A DNA stretch of 61,591 nt, from positions 1 through 61,591 of the forward strand of contig NZ_SORE01000033.1 of assembly GCF_004366595.1 (NCBI RefSeq), in the 5' to 3' direction. The DNA comes from Paraburkholderia rhizosphaerae. Lineage in GTDB: Bacteria > Pseudomonadota > Gammaproteobacteria > Burkholderiales > Burkholderiaceae. Below are positions 24,175 to 33,520 of the stretch, piece by piece; positions within the stretch are counted from its first letter, which is position 1; each line of letters opens with the position of its first letter. The notes under the pieces were generated by a model. That model was not told where the DNA came from and ran no database searches. It was given only the letters and a program-made list of their open reading frames with translations. A program made the translations under genes and the position numbers.

Positions 24175-25836
24175 CTAGTAGCCGAGCGCGGCGCCGTCTC
24201 CGCGCGGATCGGCGCCGCCTTCGTAAAAGCCCTGTTCCCGATCGATCCGGATCGCGTGCGCATGGCCCATGTTGTCGTTCCAGTGGGTGACCATCTGGAC
24301 CGGCTGGCCGCGGCGCTTCAACTCGCGCACCACTTCGTCCGAGATGCGTCCTTCGAGCGACATGTTGCGCGTTTTCGTGCCCCATGTACGCCCCATCAGC
24401 CAGCGTGGCGCTTCGATGGCCTGCTGCACGTCGTAGCCGAAGTCGACGATTCTTGTGACGAGCGCGGCCTGCGTCTGCGGCTGCCCTTCGCCGCCCATCG
24501 AGCCGAACGCGAGATAGGGCTTGCCGTAGCGTGTCATCAGCGCGGGAATCAGCGTGTGGAACGTGCGCTTGCCTGGCTGCAGACTGTTCGGATGATGGTC
24601 GTCCAGCGAGAAGAACGCGCCACGGTTCTGCATGATGATGCCGGTGTCGCCGCCGATCACCCCGCTGCCGAAGTCGTGATAGATCGACTGGATCAGCGAG
24701 ACAAGCATTCCATCCTTGTCTGCCGCGCAGAAGTAGCAGGTGTCGCCGTCCGGCGCGCGGCGCTCGTGCGGATGCTGGTACGCAATGCCGGCCGGCACGG
24801 TGGCGATATTCAACGCGCGCTCGGGGTCGATCAGCTTGCGGCGTTCTTCGCAGTACGCCTTCGAGATGAGCTTTTCAACAGGGATCGCGACGAAGCGCGG
24901 GTCGGTCAGCCACTCCTCGCGGTCGGCAAACGCGATCTTCACCGCTTCGGCGAGGTGATGGTAATAGTCCGCTGTGCCGTCGCCCCACGCGACGACGTCG
25001 TAGGCCTCGATCATGTTCAGGATCTGCAGCGGGGTGAAGCCCTGCGTGTTCGGCGGCAACTCGTAAATCGTACTGCCCCGGTAGGTCGTGCTGATCGGTG
25101 TGACCCATTCCGCGTGATAGGCGGCGAAGTCGCCGGGCTGCAGCGGCGAGCCCGCCGGCCCGATGCCGCTGCAGATTCGCGCGGCGAGATCGCCTTCGTA
25201 GAAAGCCGCGCGTGCACCGTGATCGGCGAGATGTTGCAGCGATCGCGCGAGCGCGGCCTGCTCGAGACGCTGCCCGTCCACCGGCACGCGACCGCCCGGC
25301 ATAAAGATCGCGGCCGTCTCCGGATATTGCGTGAGGATCGGTTCGTCTTGGGCGGTCCAATCCGCGAGCGAGCGGCTGACCGGCACGCCGTCTTTCGCGT
25401 AGCCGATTGACGGCGCGAACAGTTCCGCCCACGACAGCCGGCCAAAGCGCTCGTGCGCAAGGCGCCAGCCGTCAATGGCGCCCGGCACGGTTAGCACGGC
25501 CTGCGGCCCGCGCGCAGCGATTTCGTCAGCGCCGGCGTTGCCCCGATAGCGAGCCAGCGTCGCGAGCTGCGCTGCAGGCCCGCTCGCGTTGATCGCGTGA
25601 ACCTGATCGCTCTTGCCGTCGGCGATCAGCCAGAATCCGTCGCCGCCTAGTCCCGCCATATGCGGATAGGCGACGCATAGCACGGCGTTTGCCGCAATCG
25701 CGGCATCGACCGCGGTTCCGCCGCGTTGAAGCATTTCGACGCCGGCCTGGCTGGCCAGATAGTGCGGGGTCGACACCATGCCGTGCGGCGCGCGGGTGGG
25801 CGGGCGACCGGTGCGAGGACCGTTTGGATGACTCAT
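24175..25836 (-). CDS. gamma-glutamyltransferase family Ntn hydrolase (GGT/HpxW-like)
   Basis: About 553 residues from the ATG at 25836 (a TTG at 25842 is also possible). N-terminal HGMVSTPHYLASQAG and RGGTAVDAAIAANAVL are typical of the family. The proenzyme cleavage and nucleophile site is Thr366 in GDTCYFC, and GSMGGEGQPQTQA is conserved near the end. These enzymes self-cleave into two subunits, the new N-terminal Thr being the nucleophile. There is no signal peptide, unlike periplasmic GGT, and LGGDGFW replaces the usual glycine-rich loop. This favours the HpxW subgroup (oxamate or other amide hydrolysis). Transporter neighbours point to catabolism. Confidence 0.88.
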   Translation of the reverse strand: MSHPNGPRTGRPPTRAPHGMVSTPHYLASQAGVEMLQRGGTAVDAAIAANAVLCVAYPHMAGLGGDGFWLIADGKSDQVHAINASGPAAQLATLARYRGNAGADEIAARGPQAVLTVPGAIDGWRLAHERFGRLSWAELFAPSIGYAKDGVPVSRSLADWTAQDEPILTQYPETAAIFMPGGRVPVDGQRLEQAALARSLQHLADHGARAAFYEGDLAARICSGIGPAGSPLQPGDFAAYHAEWVTPISTTYRGSTIYELPPNTQGFTPLQILNMIEAYDVVAWGDGTADYYHHLAEAVKIAFADREEWLTDPRFVAIPVEKLISKAYCEERRKLIDPERALNIATVPAGIAYQHPHERRAPDGDTCYFCAADKDGMLVSLIQSIYHDFGSGVIGGDTGIIMQNRGAFFSLDDHHPNSLQPGKRTFHTLIPALMTRYGKPYLAFGSMGGEGQPQTQAALVTRIVDFGYDVQQAIEAPRWLMGRTWGTKTRNMSLEGRISDEVVRELKRRGQPVQMVTHWNDNMGHAHAIRIDREQGFYEGGADPRGDGAALGY

Positions 25837-25972
25837 GATCAATGAGCTCCCATGAGGTTAGTCCGCCACTTCGCTGGTTCGCGCCGCTGGTTCCTGCTTG
25901 TGGGAAAACCGGAAACGTCTGGCGGCAAAGCGGCGGGGTTCCAAAGAGGGACGCGAAGATCGCTACGATCGA

Positions 25973-26191
25973 TCAGGAAGCCCGATCGTCGAACTCGACG
26001 CCCGCGTCCCTCACCTTGTCTTTCGAGTGATCCATGAAACGCGTGATGATCGGCAACACGCCGCCGGCAATCACGCAGAGCAGCCCGACGATCAGCAGGA
26101 ACGCGTTGCCGTTGGTCGCACCGACGCTGGTGAGCGGAAAGGCCACGAACATCAGGATCAGCGCTAGCGTTTCCGCAACGAGCTTGTCCAT
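25973..26191 (-). CDS. small two-helix membrane protein in the permease operon
   Basis: The ATG at 26191 lies 10 bases after the stop of the lactate permease gene and gives 72 residues: MDKLVAETLALILMFVAFPL, a second hydrophobic helix (FLLIVGLLCVIAGGVLPII), and a charged tail. It may be an accessory subunit of the permease or unrelated. I recognise no family. Position and two clean helices support that it is real. Confidence 0.65.
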   Translation of the reverse strand: MDKLVAETLALILMFVAFPLTSVGATNGNAFLLIVGLLCVIAGGVLPIITRFMDHSKDKVRDAGVEFDDRAS

Positions 26192-26201
26192 GCGACGCAC
26201 C

Positions 26202-27836
26202 TCACGCAAGTATGACGAGGGCGATCGTGCCTATGCCGGTCAGCACGGCCACGATGATCGTCCACGGGATGGCCAGTTTCATCACCGCGCCTTCCTGTCC
26301 CTTGATCCCGGTGATGCTGGTGCCGAGCACGATATTCGCCGGCCCGATCGCGTTGCCATATGCACTGCCGGCGGCCTGCGCGGCGATGATCGCCTCGATA
26401 GGCAGCGAATGCAGTTGCGCGACATCGCTCTGCAGCCCGCCGAATAGCACATTCGATGCGGTGCTGCTCGACGTCATGAACGCGCCCAGTGCGCCGATTA
26501 CGCTTGCAATGCCCGCATAGACGAGCGGTGGCGATGCGTCGGCGATTCCGTGCGCCAGAACCATCGTCTGGCCGCTGTGGTCCAGGATGCGGCTGGTCAC
26601 GAGAAACGCAATGACCGGCAGCGACGCGGGCACGCCGTCGACAATCAGCGATCGCCCGAGGCTCTCCTTGCCGTGACGTGACTGCCATGCGCCGTAGTAG
26701 CCGTTCGCGCGATAGACGATCCATACGATAATCGCGGCAATCAACAGCATCGTGCCGGGGTGGGTCAGTGGCGAGAATGGCGCATAGCGGGCGACTGCGG
26801 CGTTCGTCACGCCGAACCCGGTGGTCACCTCGGGAAACGGCAGACCGATCCGGAATTGCCGTAGCGTATTGTTCAGCGGGTCGATCAGCAAAATGCCCAG
26901 CGTGACGATGGTGAGCACCACGTAGGGCAGAAAGGCCATGCCGATGCTCATCACCGGCTCGCCGGTTTCTTCCTGCGCGCGTACCGCGGTTTCGTCCATC
27001 GCCGGGCGATCGGGCACGTCGGCTGCCGGAACGGGCTCGCTGAAACGACGCCAGCGGGACAGCGGATAGAGCGCGATCATCGCGACTGTCGCGGCGAGGA
27101 ACGTCGAGAGTTCCGGACTCAGGAACGCGAAGATCAGCTGGCCGAAGCCGAGTATCGTGCCGAGAATCAGCACGAGCGGCCACGCATGACGCACCGCGGC
27201 CCAACGTCCGTATAGCCACACGATCAGCAGGCCACCGAAGTACGTCGGAATCAGCAGCAGCAGGCTGGATTCGAACGCGGCGCGTGTCACGTCCTGGATG
27301 TCGGCCACCTGAAGTGTCGCGAGCCAGCCGACGCCGAGTGTGCCGAAGAAGCGTGCCCATGCATGTGCAATGATCGAGATGGTGGCGGCATAGACGGGTC
27401 TTACACCGATTGCGAGCAGCAGCGGCGCCACGACAGCAATCGGTGCGCCAAATCCGGCAATGCCTTGCAGAAATGATGAAAATACCCAGCCAAGCCCAAG
27501 AATGACGAACAGCTCATTCCGGCTGAAGCGGGAAATACCATGCCGAAGCGCGTCATATCCGCCGGCCTGTTTGGTGATCTGATAGAGAAACAGCGCCGGC
27601 CACATCACATACAGAATGAATATTGCGTCCCACACACCCTTCGCGCTTGCGACCGTCAATGTCGTAATCGGAGTACGGAACGCAAACAGGGCGATCAGGC
27701 CGGCTACGAACATCGCGCCGGGGCCTGCCTCGGGTGCGCGCCATTTGAGTGGCACGAGAAAGACGAGTAGCGCGATGATCGAAAGTGTTGCCAGAATCCA
27801 ATGAAGCAGGTCGATTGGAATGGTTGTCTCGCCCAT
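26202..27836 (-). CDS. L-lactate permease (LctP/GlcA family)
   Basis: The ATG at 27836 (a GTG lies at 27839) follows GAGGGAG and gives 544 residues with about 12-14 membrane helices. The family's signature segments are visible: FLQGIAGFGAPIAVVAPLL, PEVTTGFGVTNAAVARYAPF, and the conserved end MTSSSTASNVLFGGLQ and QAAGSAYGNAIGPANIV. Members import lactate or glycolate with protons. It heads a run of five minus genes (small membrane protein, GGT, SLC13, AEC) that probably forms one operon. Confidence 0.92.
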   Translation of the reverse strand: MGETTIPIDLLHWILATLSIIALLVFLVPLKWRAPEAGPGAMFVAGLIALFAFRTPITTLTVASAKGVWDAIFILYVMWPALFLYQITKQAGGYDALRHGISRFSRNELFVILGLGWVFSSFLQGIAGFGAPIAVVAPLLLAIGVRPVYAATISIIAHAWARFFGTLGVGWLATLQVADIQDVTRAAFESSLLLLIPTYFGGLLIVWLYGRWAAVRHAWPLVLILGTILGFGQLIFAFLSPELSTFLAATVAMIALYPLSRWRRFSEPVPAADVPDRPAMDETAVRAQEETGEPVMSIGMAFLPYVVLTIVTLGILLIDPLNNTLRQFRIGLPFPEVTTGFGVTNAAVARYAPFSPLTHPGTMLLIAAIIVWIVYRANGYYGAWQSRHGKESLGRSLIVDGVPASLPVIAFLVTSRILDHSGQTMVLAHGIADASPPLVYAGIASVIGALGAFMTSSSTASNVLFGGLQSDVAQLHSLPIEAIIAAQAAGSAYGNAIGPANIVLGTSITGIKGQEGAVMKLAIPWTIIVAVLTGIGTIALVILA

Positions 27837-27839
27837 CAC

Positions 27840-28288
27840 GCTCCCTCATTCACATCGTTGAATTTTTGGTCTTATGTTGAGAGGCCCATTTATGAAAACG
27901 GTCAAACTGATGATAGGCTCTTTTTTTTATGCCGCAAGTTAAAAATCCTTGAAGCGTATTGCGTGATGCAGTATGAGTCGAGCAAGAAATTTGATTGGCA
28001 TCATTCATTTATACGGTATTTCGTTATTTAACGTGAAATTCGGACGGATGCGCCGCCGCATCGTTATGCGCATTGATGGCAATGGCGTGCTTGCCAAGGC
28101 TTTTCCTTTCTGAAGCCTTCCAGATTTTCTGTTATTCCTGGCAACAAGGATTTCATCTACAACGTAGTGTTGCTGCCGCTCGTTTTCAGCGTGGCGTGTC
28201 GCCTCGTGTATTCGCCGCGTTGCGGATGTTTGCTATCGTCGAATCAATCGCGTTGGCTCGCATCGCGGCAATTGGCAAAGGAGGAAGT
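27840..28288. other. A/T-rich intergenic region upstream of the permease operon
   Basis: About 450 bases, strongly A/T-rich at 27850-28040, between the divergent permease and BON genes. It must contain the permease operon promoter. A run of T at 27920-27927 and several A/T blocks are visible, but no clear inverted repeat. No gene seen. Confidence 0.4.
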
Positions 28289-28678
28289 GTGAAGACAAAC
28301 CGCATCAGCAAAGTCTTGAGTGCAACGTTAGCGGTGGCCATCTCGTGTTATGTGGCCCAGGCGAGCGCACAAACCAGTACCGCCCCGTCCGCGGACGTGT
28401 CCGCGCAACGGCGGCCAGCCCCGACACCACCGCATCAAACGAGGTCGGATGCCCAACTGGTTCGCGACGTTCGCCGTGCCTTTACGCGCACAACCGGCCT
28501 GAACTCTTCCGGCATTCACGTCACCGCGCGACACGGCATCGTGACTTTGACGGGCTGGGTATCACATCGACAGCAGGTCGATCGGGCCGGCAACGCGGCC
28601 AGGTCGGTACGCGGTGTGAGGTCGGTGCAGAACAGGTTGACGGTGCGAACACGACACGGCAGCGGCAGTGGCCGTTGA
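28289..28678 (+). CDS. BON-domain periplasmic protein
   Basis: The GTG at 28289 is preceded by AAAGGAGGAA, an almost perfect ribosome site, and gives 129 residues; the frame opens earlier but that part is unlikely to be translated. A signal peptide ends near QASAQ (about residue 29). After a proline-rich linker, one BON domain follows (about 55-120) with the typical GIHVTARHGIVTLTGWVSH and VRGVRSVQNRLTV. BON domains bind phospholipid or membranes; OsmY is a stress-induced two-domain relative. Role inferred as envelope stress or outer-membrane integrity. Confidence 0.88.
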   Translation: MKTNRISKVLSATLAVAISCYVAQASAQTSTAPSADVSAQRRPAPTPPHQTRSDAQLVRDVRRAFTRTTGLNSSGIHVTARHGIVTLTGWVSHRQQVDRAGNAARSVRGVRSVQNRLTVRTRHGSGSGR

Positions 28679-28729
28679 GCGACGGGTTCTATCGCGGGTT
28701 CGTTCGCACTCGTCGAGTCGCGGCGGTGA

Positions 28730-29914
28730 TTACGCGCTGTCGGCGTGCGAGCGCGTTGCGGTGACCAGACGCGCGCAACAGGGCACCAGACAGAGCATCG
28801 CTGCTAACAGCCAGAATGCGCCTGGCAGACCCACCTGATTCGCGACGAAACCCACCGCAGCCGGGCCGGCGAGTATCCCCGCATAACCGGTGGTGGTGAT
28901 CGCCGCGACTGCGAGCGCGGAGGGCATTGCGCGTTGCGAACCTGCGCGGCGAAATAACACCGGTACGATATTCGATGCGCCCAGGCCGATCAGCAGGAAG
29001 CCGGCCATCGCGATCGGGGCGATCGGCGCGGTCAGCAGCACGACGAAGCCGGCAGTCGCGAGCAGTCCGCCCCAGAACATCATCGACCGGTCACCGATGC
29101 GTGCGGTCAAAGCATCGCCGCCGAATCGGCCTGCCGTCATCGCAATTGAAAAGAGCATGTAGCCCAGTCCGCCCTGGGCTGCGACGACCAGTCCTTTGCC
29201 GGTGATGAGCAACGCGCTCCAGTCGAGCAATGCGCCTTCGACCAGAAAGGTGATCGCGGCGAGGGCGGCAAGCAATAGCACGATGCCGCGTGGCGCGACA
29301 AACAGCGGTCCGTCATGCTTCGCGGCCGTTTCGATCAGGCGCGAGCGTGCGATAGTGATCGCGCCAAGCATCAGTGCTGCGCATAGCAGCGTGCTCGCGA
29401 GCGTGTCGACATGTACCGACAGCAAAAAGGTCATGAGCGTCGAGCCGACAAATCCACCGACGCTGAATAGTGCATGAAACCCGGACATCAACGGCCGAGC
29501 CTCCGCGCGTTCGACTTCGACCGCATGAATATTCATCGCGACATCGAGTGAACCGAGCGATGCACCGAACGCGAGCAACGCGATGCCTAGTGTGAAGGGT
29601 GTGTTCGCAACGGTCAGCAACGGCAGGAACGCGGTCAGTCCCAAAGCGCCGGCGATGATGATCGGCTTGCTGCCGTATCGCGCGCTGAGCACACCGGTGA
29701 CTGCCATCGCGACAACGGAACCGAGACCGATGCAAAGCAGCAGCATGCCGAGCACGCCGTCATCGACGCCGAGCCGCTGTTTGGCGAACGGCACAAGCGG
29801 TACCCAGCATGCGATGCCGAAACCGGCCACGAGGAACGCAAGGCGGGTCGCGAGCCGTGCGGCCGGGCGGTCGGACGTGACCGGATGTTCGTCGACGCGT
29901 GACGGACTATGCAT
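28730..29914 (-). CDS. MFS transporter (YbjJ-like)
   Basis: 394 residues with twelve predicted helices and the family's loop (SARYGSKPIII). Sequence features such as GSLDVAMNIHAVEVER and LMSGFHALFSVGGFVGS are typical of the YbjJ/inner-membrane MFS subgroup. The start codon directly follows the stop of the DeoR gene, with an AGGAGGG ribosome site inside that gene's end, so the two are an operon. Substrate unknown, perhaps a sugar or sugar derivative given the DeoR partner. Confidence 0.9.
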   Translation of the reverse strand: MHSPSRVDEHPVTSDRPAARLATRLAFLVAGFGIACWVPLVPFAKQRLGVDDGVLGMLLLCIGLGSVVAMAVTGVLSARYGSKPIIIAGALGLTAFLPLLTVANTPFTLGIALLAFGASLGSLDVAMNIHAVEVERAEARPLMSGFHALFSVGGFVGSTLMTFLLSVHVDTLASTLLCAALMLGAITIARSRLIETAAKHDGPLFVAPRGIVLLLAALAAITFLVEGALLDWSALLITGKGLVVAAQGGLGYMLFSIAMTAGRFGGDALTARIGDRSMMFWGGLLATAGFVVLLTAPIAPIAMAGFLLIGLGASNIVPVLFRRAGSQRAMPSALAVAAITTTGYAGILAGPAAVGFVANQVGLPGAFWLLAAMLCLVPCCARLVTATRSHADSA

Positions 29915-30697
29915 TCAGTGCCCTCCTGGCGGATCGGCCTTCAGAACAGACGGGCCGGCTTTGGATAACGCCGCATAGTCCGCGCGCGGCAGATCGTGTT
30001 CGACGATCACGCAATCGATCGCCTTGATCGTCGCGACCCGGTGCGGCGCGCGAGTGTTGAATTTGTCGGTGATCGCAAGGACGACGCTGTGTTCGCTTGC
30101 GGTCAGCACGGCGCGTTTGAACGTAGCATCCGCGAGACCAAATGCGCTAACGCCGCCTTTTGCCGATATCGCGCACGAGCCGATGAAACAGCGGTCGATA
30201 TTCAAATGCGCGACGTTTTGCAGCGCGCTCGCGTCCACGCATCCGCCCACGGGCAGGTCGACCGATCCGCCGATCACGATGAGTGGCAGATCGGCGCGGC
30301 GAAGTACGGCAGCGGCGATATCGATGGAATTGGTCGCGACGGTGAGGTCGCATTCTTCGGGCAACAGATCGACGAGCGCGAGATTGGTGCTGCCGCTATC
30401 GAGGAACAGCAGTTCGCCTCGTTGAATCAGCGGCAGCGCGGCGCGAGCCAACGCTGATTTGCGCTCCCGCGCGGCGTCCATCCGGTTCGACATCGGGGCG
30501 GACGCCGGCGTGATGGGCAGCGCGCCGCCATACACCCTGCGACACCGGCCCTCCGAGGCGAGCGCGCGGAGGTCGCGGCGGATCGCGTCTTCTGAAATGT
30601 TGAATTCGACTGCCAGCGCGGCCGCTACGACGGGCTGGCCCTGGTCGAGCCGATGCGCGATCTCGTCGCGCCGGGCGAGGGGAATTTCATCGTTCAT
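29915..30697 (-). CDS. DeoR/GlpR-family transcriptional regulator
   Basis: 260 residues: an N-terminal DeoR helix-turn-helix (residues 7-55: ALAVEFNISEDAIRRDLRAL, CRRVYGGA) and a C-terminal DeoRC sensor domain (FLDSGSTNLALVDLLP, SCAISAKGGVSAFGLADATFKRA). Regulators of this family usually respond to phosphorylated sugars. It is immediately upstream of and coupled to the MFS gene, which it probably controls together with itself. Confidence 0.92.
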   Translation of the reverse strand: MNDEIPLARRDEIAHRLDQGQPVVAAALAVEFNISEDAIRRDLRALASEGRCRRVYGGALPITPASAPMSNRMDAARERKSALARAALPLIQRGELLFLDSGSTNLALVDLLPEECDLTVATNSIDIAAAVLRRADLPLIVIGGSVDLPVGGCVDASALQNVAHLNIDRCFIGSCAISAKGGVSAFGLADATFKRAVLTASEHSVVLAITDKFNTRAPHRVATIKAIDCVIVEHDLPRADYAALSKAGPSVLKADPPGGH

Positions 30698-30789
30698 GCC
30701 CGAATGTTATCGTGCATAAACAAGAATGTAAACGTGCAAGAACGTGCAGGGTGTGCTGCGGTGCGATGAACGACCGGAGCAGTGCGAGT

Positions 30790-31815
30790 TTAAATGCGAA
30801 CGCCGAGCATGCCCGCTACCACGATCGCCGCCCAGATTGAACTCGCGGCAATCAGCAGCCAACAGATCCGGTCCGCTCTTTGCGCGTTGACGCCATGAGC
30901 CAGCATCACGGTGCGCAGGCCGCAAGCAATATGGCAAAGCACTAACCAGACGCCGAGTGAATAGTGGGGAATCAGTCGCACGTTCCACGCGTCGCCGATC
31001 AGGCCGGCTGGCGCACCAGTCGCCCACGCATAGTCGGTATCGGTGCCGAAGTACCGCGCGAGAATGAAGACGGAGTTGATATGCGATGCGATGAAAATGA
31101 CAAGGTACGCACCTGATGCAGTCTGCAGCGTTTCAAGCACGCGTTGCTTGAGGCCAAGCTTCGGCATTAACAGCACGAGGCCGCTCACGATCTGAAAGAA
31201 AAAGAGCGTGATCACAATCGGCTCGATCCAACCCGCGCGATAGACGTGGCGAAGCGCAAGCATCAGCGTCTTGTGCACATCGGTGCCGAAAATGCCCACA
31301 GCGTGGTTGCCAAGATGGGGAAACAGGAAGACCGCAATAATGGCGACCGATGCCGCACCGTGAAGCACGCGGACTGGCCCCATGTTGCGGTTTGAGCGCG
31401 AGCGGGTCGGATCGCTTCGCTCTGTTGTCAACGTCAATACGGTTCCGACGACCACGGTCGCCCACAATGCGAGCCATACTTTGCCGTCCGCGCCATTTAT
31501 CTTCATCAGGTAAAGCAGCACCCCGATGATGACAAACAGTGGCGGCGACGCAAACGTGAAGTGCGCAAGGCGTCGCAAGATAACGGCCTTTGCGTCGATG
31601 ACATCGAGCCGGGCGAGCGACAGCAGGCTAACGAACGCGCTCGCCGGAACCACCCATACCAGTGCAATCGCGAACAGCGCGCCAAGCGTGTGGTGGTTGC
31701 CGGCCTCTTCATAAAATCGCGCGAGGTACCACGGATAGCCCAACGCCAGTGCGGTAGGCGTGAAGTGCCAGTAAAGCGGCAAGGTTCGATTTGCCTGAGC
31801 GACCGTAGAATGCAT
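30790..31815 (-). CDS. histidine-rich integral membrane protein, possible heme b protein
   Basis: 341 residues with about eight hydrophobic segments. Several histidines sit at helix ends or within helices: FPHLGNH, HKTLMLALRHVYRAGW, IASHINSVF, HYSLGVWLVLCHIACG. This pattern recalls membrane cytochrome b subunits such as SdhC/FrdC, but I do not recognise a specific family, and no flavoprotein or iron-sulfur partner lies next to it. It is divergent from the MocR gene at 32003 and 92 bases upstream of the DeoR gene. Function unknown. Confidence 0.75.
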   Translation of the reverse strand: MHSTVAQANRTLPLYWHFTPTALALGYPWYLARFYEEAGNHHTLGALFAIALVWVVPASAFVSLLSLARLDVIDAKAVILRRLAHFTFASPPLFVIIGVLLYLMKINGADGKVWLALWATVVVGTVLTLTTERSDPTRSRSNRNMGPVRVLHGAASVAIIAVFLFPHLGNHAVGIFGTDVHKTLMLALRHVYRAGWIEPIVITLFFFQIVSGLVLLMPKLGLKQRVLETLQTASGAYLVIFIASHINSVFILARYFGTDTDYAWATGAPAGLIGDAWNVRLIPHYSLGVWLVLCHIACGLRTVMLAHGVNAQRADRICWLLIAASSIWAAIVVAGMLGVRI

Positions 31816-32002
31816 AGTCGTGGTTCCAGTTCTTCAAGTGCTCGCGAAGCGAATACTTCGCGTGAAAATAGCGTGAATAGCGATTTTATGTGTCGGCGAC
31901 GCCGAGGGTGGGCCGAAATTGTCTGGATGAATTGGGCCGCAAGGACGACTCGTCTGACAATGTGGATGTTCACGGGAAGCGCGTATCAGGTAAGGAGACC
32001 GT

Positions 32003-33457
32003 GTGGAGGATCTTTTGATTCACCTGAGCGGAACGGGTCCGATTCAGCAGCAGGTGTACGAAGGTATTTACGCGGCCTTGCAAGACGGTCGCCTGGAACC
32101 GGGGCAACGCTTGCCCGCATCGCGGACGTGGGCACTGCAGCTGGGCGTATCGCGCAACACGATCAGGGATGCGACGGCCGCGTTGATCGCGGAAGGCTGG
32201 ATCGAGGCGCGCGTCGGTTCCGGCTTATACGTGCGTGCAATACCGGTGCAGAATCGTTCTCCGGTTTCCGCTTCGTCTGCTTCGCTACGGATGTCCGAGT
32301 GGTCGGAGCGCCTTCCGCTCGAGACATTCGTATTGCCAAGCAAGGACGTCGATGTGGACTTTCGTCCAGGCGTCGTTTCCAGCGATGCGGAACAGGTCTT
32401 TCGACGCAAGCGCCTGGCCCGCTGGCCGACCGATACGTTGCCGGGGCCGCTCGCTGAATACGGCCAGCCAGAGGGAGATGCGCGATTGCGCGCGCGGCTT
32501 GCCGCCTACCTGCGGCAATCGCGTTCCGTTCGTTGCACAGACGCGGATATCGTCATTACCACGGGCACGCATCAGTCGCTGGATCTTTTGTCGAGACTGT
32601 TGCTCGGGCCGCGGACGTCGTTTGCGATGGAGGACCCGGGCTACCCGGTTGCCGCCGATATTGCGCGATTATCCGGCTGCCGGTTGCTGCCGCTTCCGGT
32701 TGATGAACATGGCGTGAAGGTAGAGGACATTCCACATGGAATCGCTGCGCTGTACTGCACGCCGAACCACCAGTTTCCACTAGGCGTTACGCTTTCCATG
32801 GAGCGGCGTAAGGCGCTGCTCGCACGCGCGGCGCGAGAAAATTTTGTGATCGTCGAAGATGACTACGACTGCGAGTTTTACGACGGTACGATGCCCTCGC
32901 CATGTCTGCAGTCCGTGGATACGGAACAACGTGTGATTTACCTCGGCTCGTTGTCAAAGACTTTTGCGCCCGCTTTCCGGCTAGGATTCGTTGTTTCCCC
33001 GCCCTGGCTCCTCGACACGCTTAGACGGGCTAAATGGGTAGTAGACAGGCAGACGTCCGCGCATGTCCAGAATACGTTGCTTCAGTTCATGGTAAGCGGT
33101 GACTTCGCGTCCCATCTGAGTAGCATGCGACAGGAGTACAAGAGGCGACGCGCTACGTTGCTGGACACAATTCGCAATCGTCTATCCAGATGGTTGACAC
33201 CACTGGAGTCCAATTGCGGGCTGCAAATCTCGGCGCGCGTCAACGCCGGTTTCGATGTCGATGCGCTGTGTCGCATCGCGGACGAAGAGGGCGTGGGAAT
33301 TTACAAAGGTGCGGTATTTTCAAGCGCGGGACGCGCGTCCGACATGCTGGTCTTCGGGTTTGGCGGAACGCCCGTGCAACAGATCACAAAGGGCCTCTGT
33401 CTGCTCGAATCGGCCTGGCAGAGCGAGGATCATTCGCTGCGTACCGGTCCGGTATGA
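32003..33457 (+). CDS. MocR-type regulator (GntR HTH + PLP aminotransferase domain)
   Basis: The GTG at 32003 follows AAGGAG and gives 484 residues. The N-terminal GntR winged helix is at about 12-75 (IYAALQDGRLEPGQRLPASR, LGVSRNTIRDA). A fold-type I aminotransferase domain follows, with the PLP lysine at residue 319 in GSLSKTFAPAFRLG and EDDYDCEFYD upstream. MocR proteins sense PLP or amino compounds and regulate divergent genes, so the membrane protein at 30790-31815 is a candidate target. Confidence 0.93.
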   Translation: MEDLLIHLSGTGPIQQQVYEGIYAALQDGRLEPGQRLPASRTWALQLGVSRNTIRDATAALIAEGWIEARVGSGLYVRAIPVQNRSPVSASSASLRMSEWSERLPLETFVLPSKDVDVDFRPGVVSSDAEQVFRRKRLARWPTDTLPGPLAEYGQPEGDARLRARLAAYLRQSRSVRCTDADIVITTGTHQSLDLLSRLLLGPRTSFAMEDPGYPVAADIARLSGCRLLPLPVDEHGVKVEDIPHGIAALYCTPNHQFPLGVTLSMERRKALLARAARENFVIVEDDYDCEFYDGTMPSPCLQSVDTEQRVIYLGSLSKTFAPAFRLGFVVSPPWLLDTLRRAKWVVDRQTSAHVQNTLLQFMVSGDFASHLSSMRQEYKRRRATLLDTIRNRLSRWLTPLESNCGLQISARVNAGFDVDALCRIADEEGVGIYKGAVFSSAGRASDMLVFGFGGTPVQQITKGLCLLESAWQSEDHSLRTGPV

Positions 33458-33486
33458 GCATTGTTGCGCTTGCCAGACCAAACTGC

Positions 33487-33512
33487 GTGCGTACGCAACG
33501 AAGCGTACGCAC
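33487..33512. terminator. hairpin between MocR and porin genes
   Basis: A perfect 10-bp stem (GTGCGTACGC / GCGTACGCAC) with the loop AACGAA lies between the convergent MocR and porin stops. No long T-tract follows on either strand. Its strength and position suggest a two-way terminator. Confidence 0.6.
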
Positions 33513-33520
33513 GGGCTCGA

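Noticed and set aside
26164..27360. 398-codon open frame on minus inside the lactate permease gene
   Set aside because: Out-of-frame shadow; composition (Arg, Gly, His) is not protein-like and the permease frame has clear family motifs.
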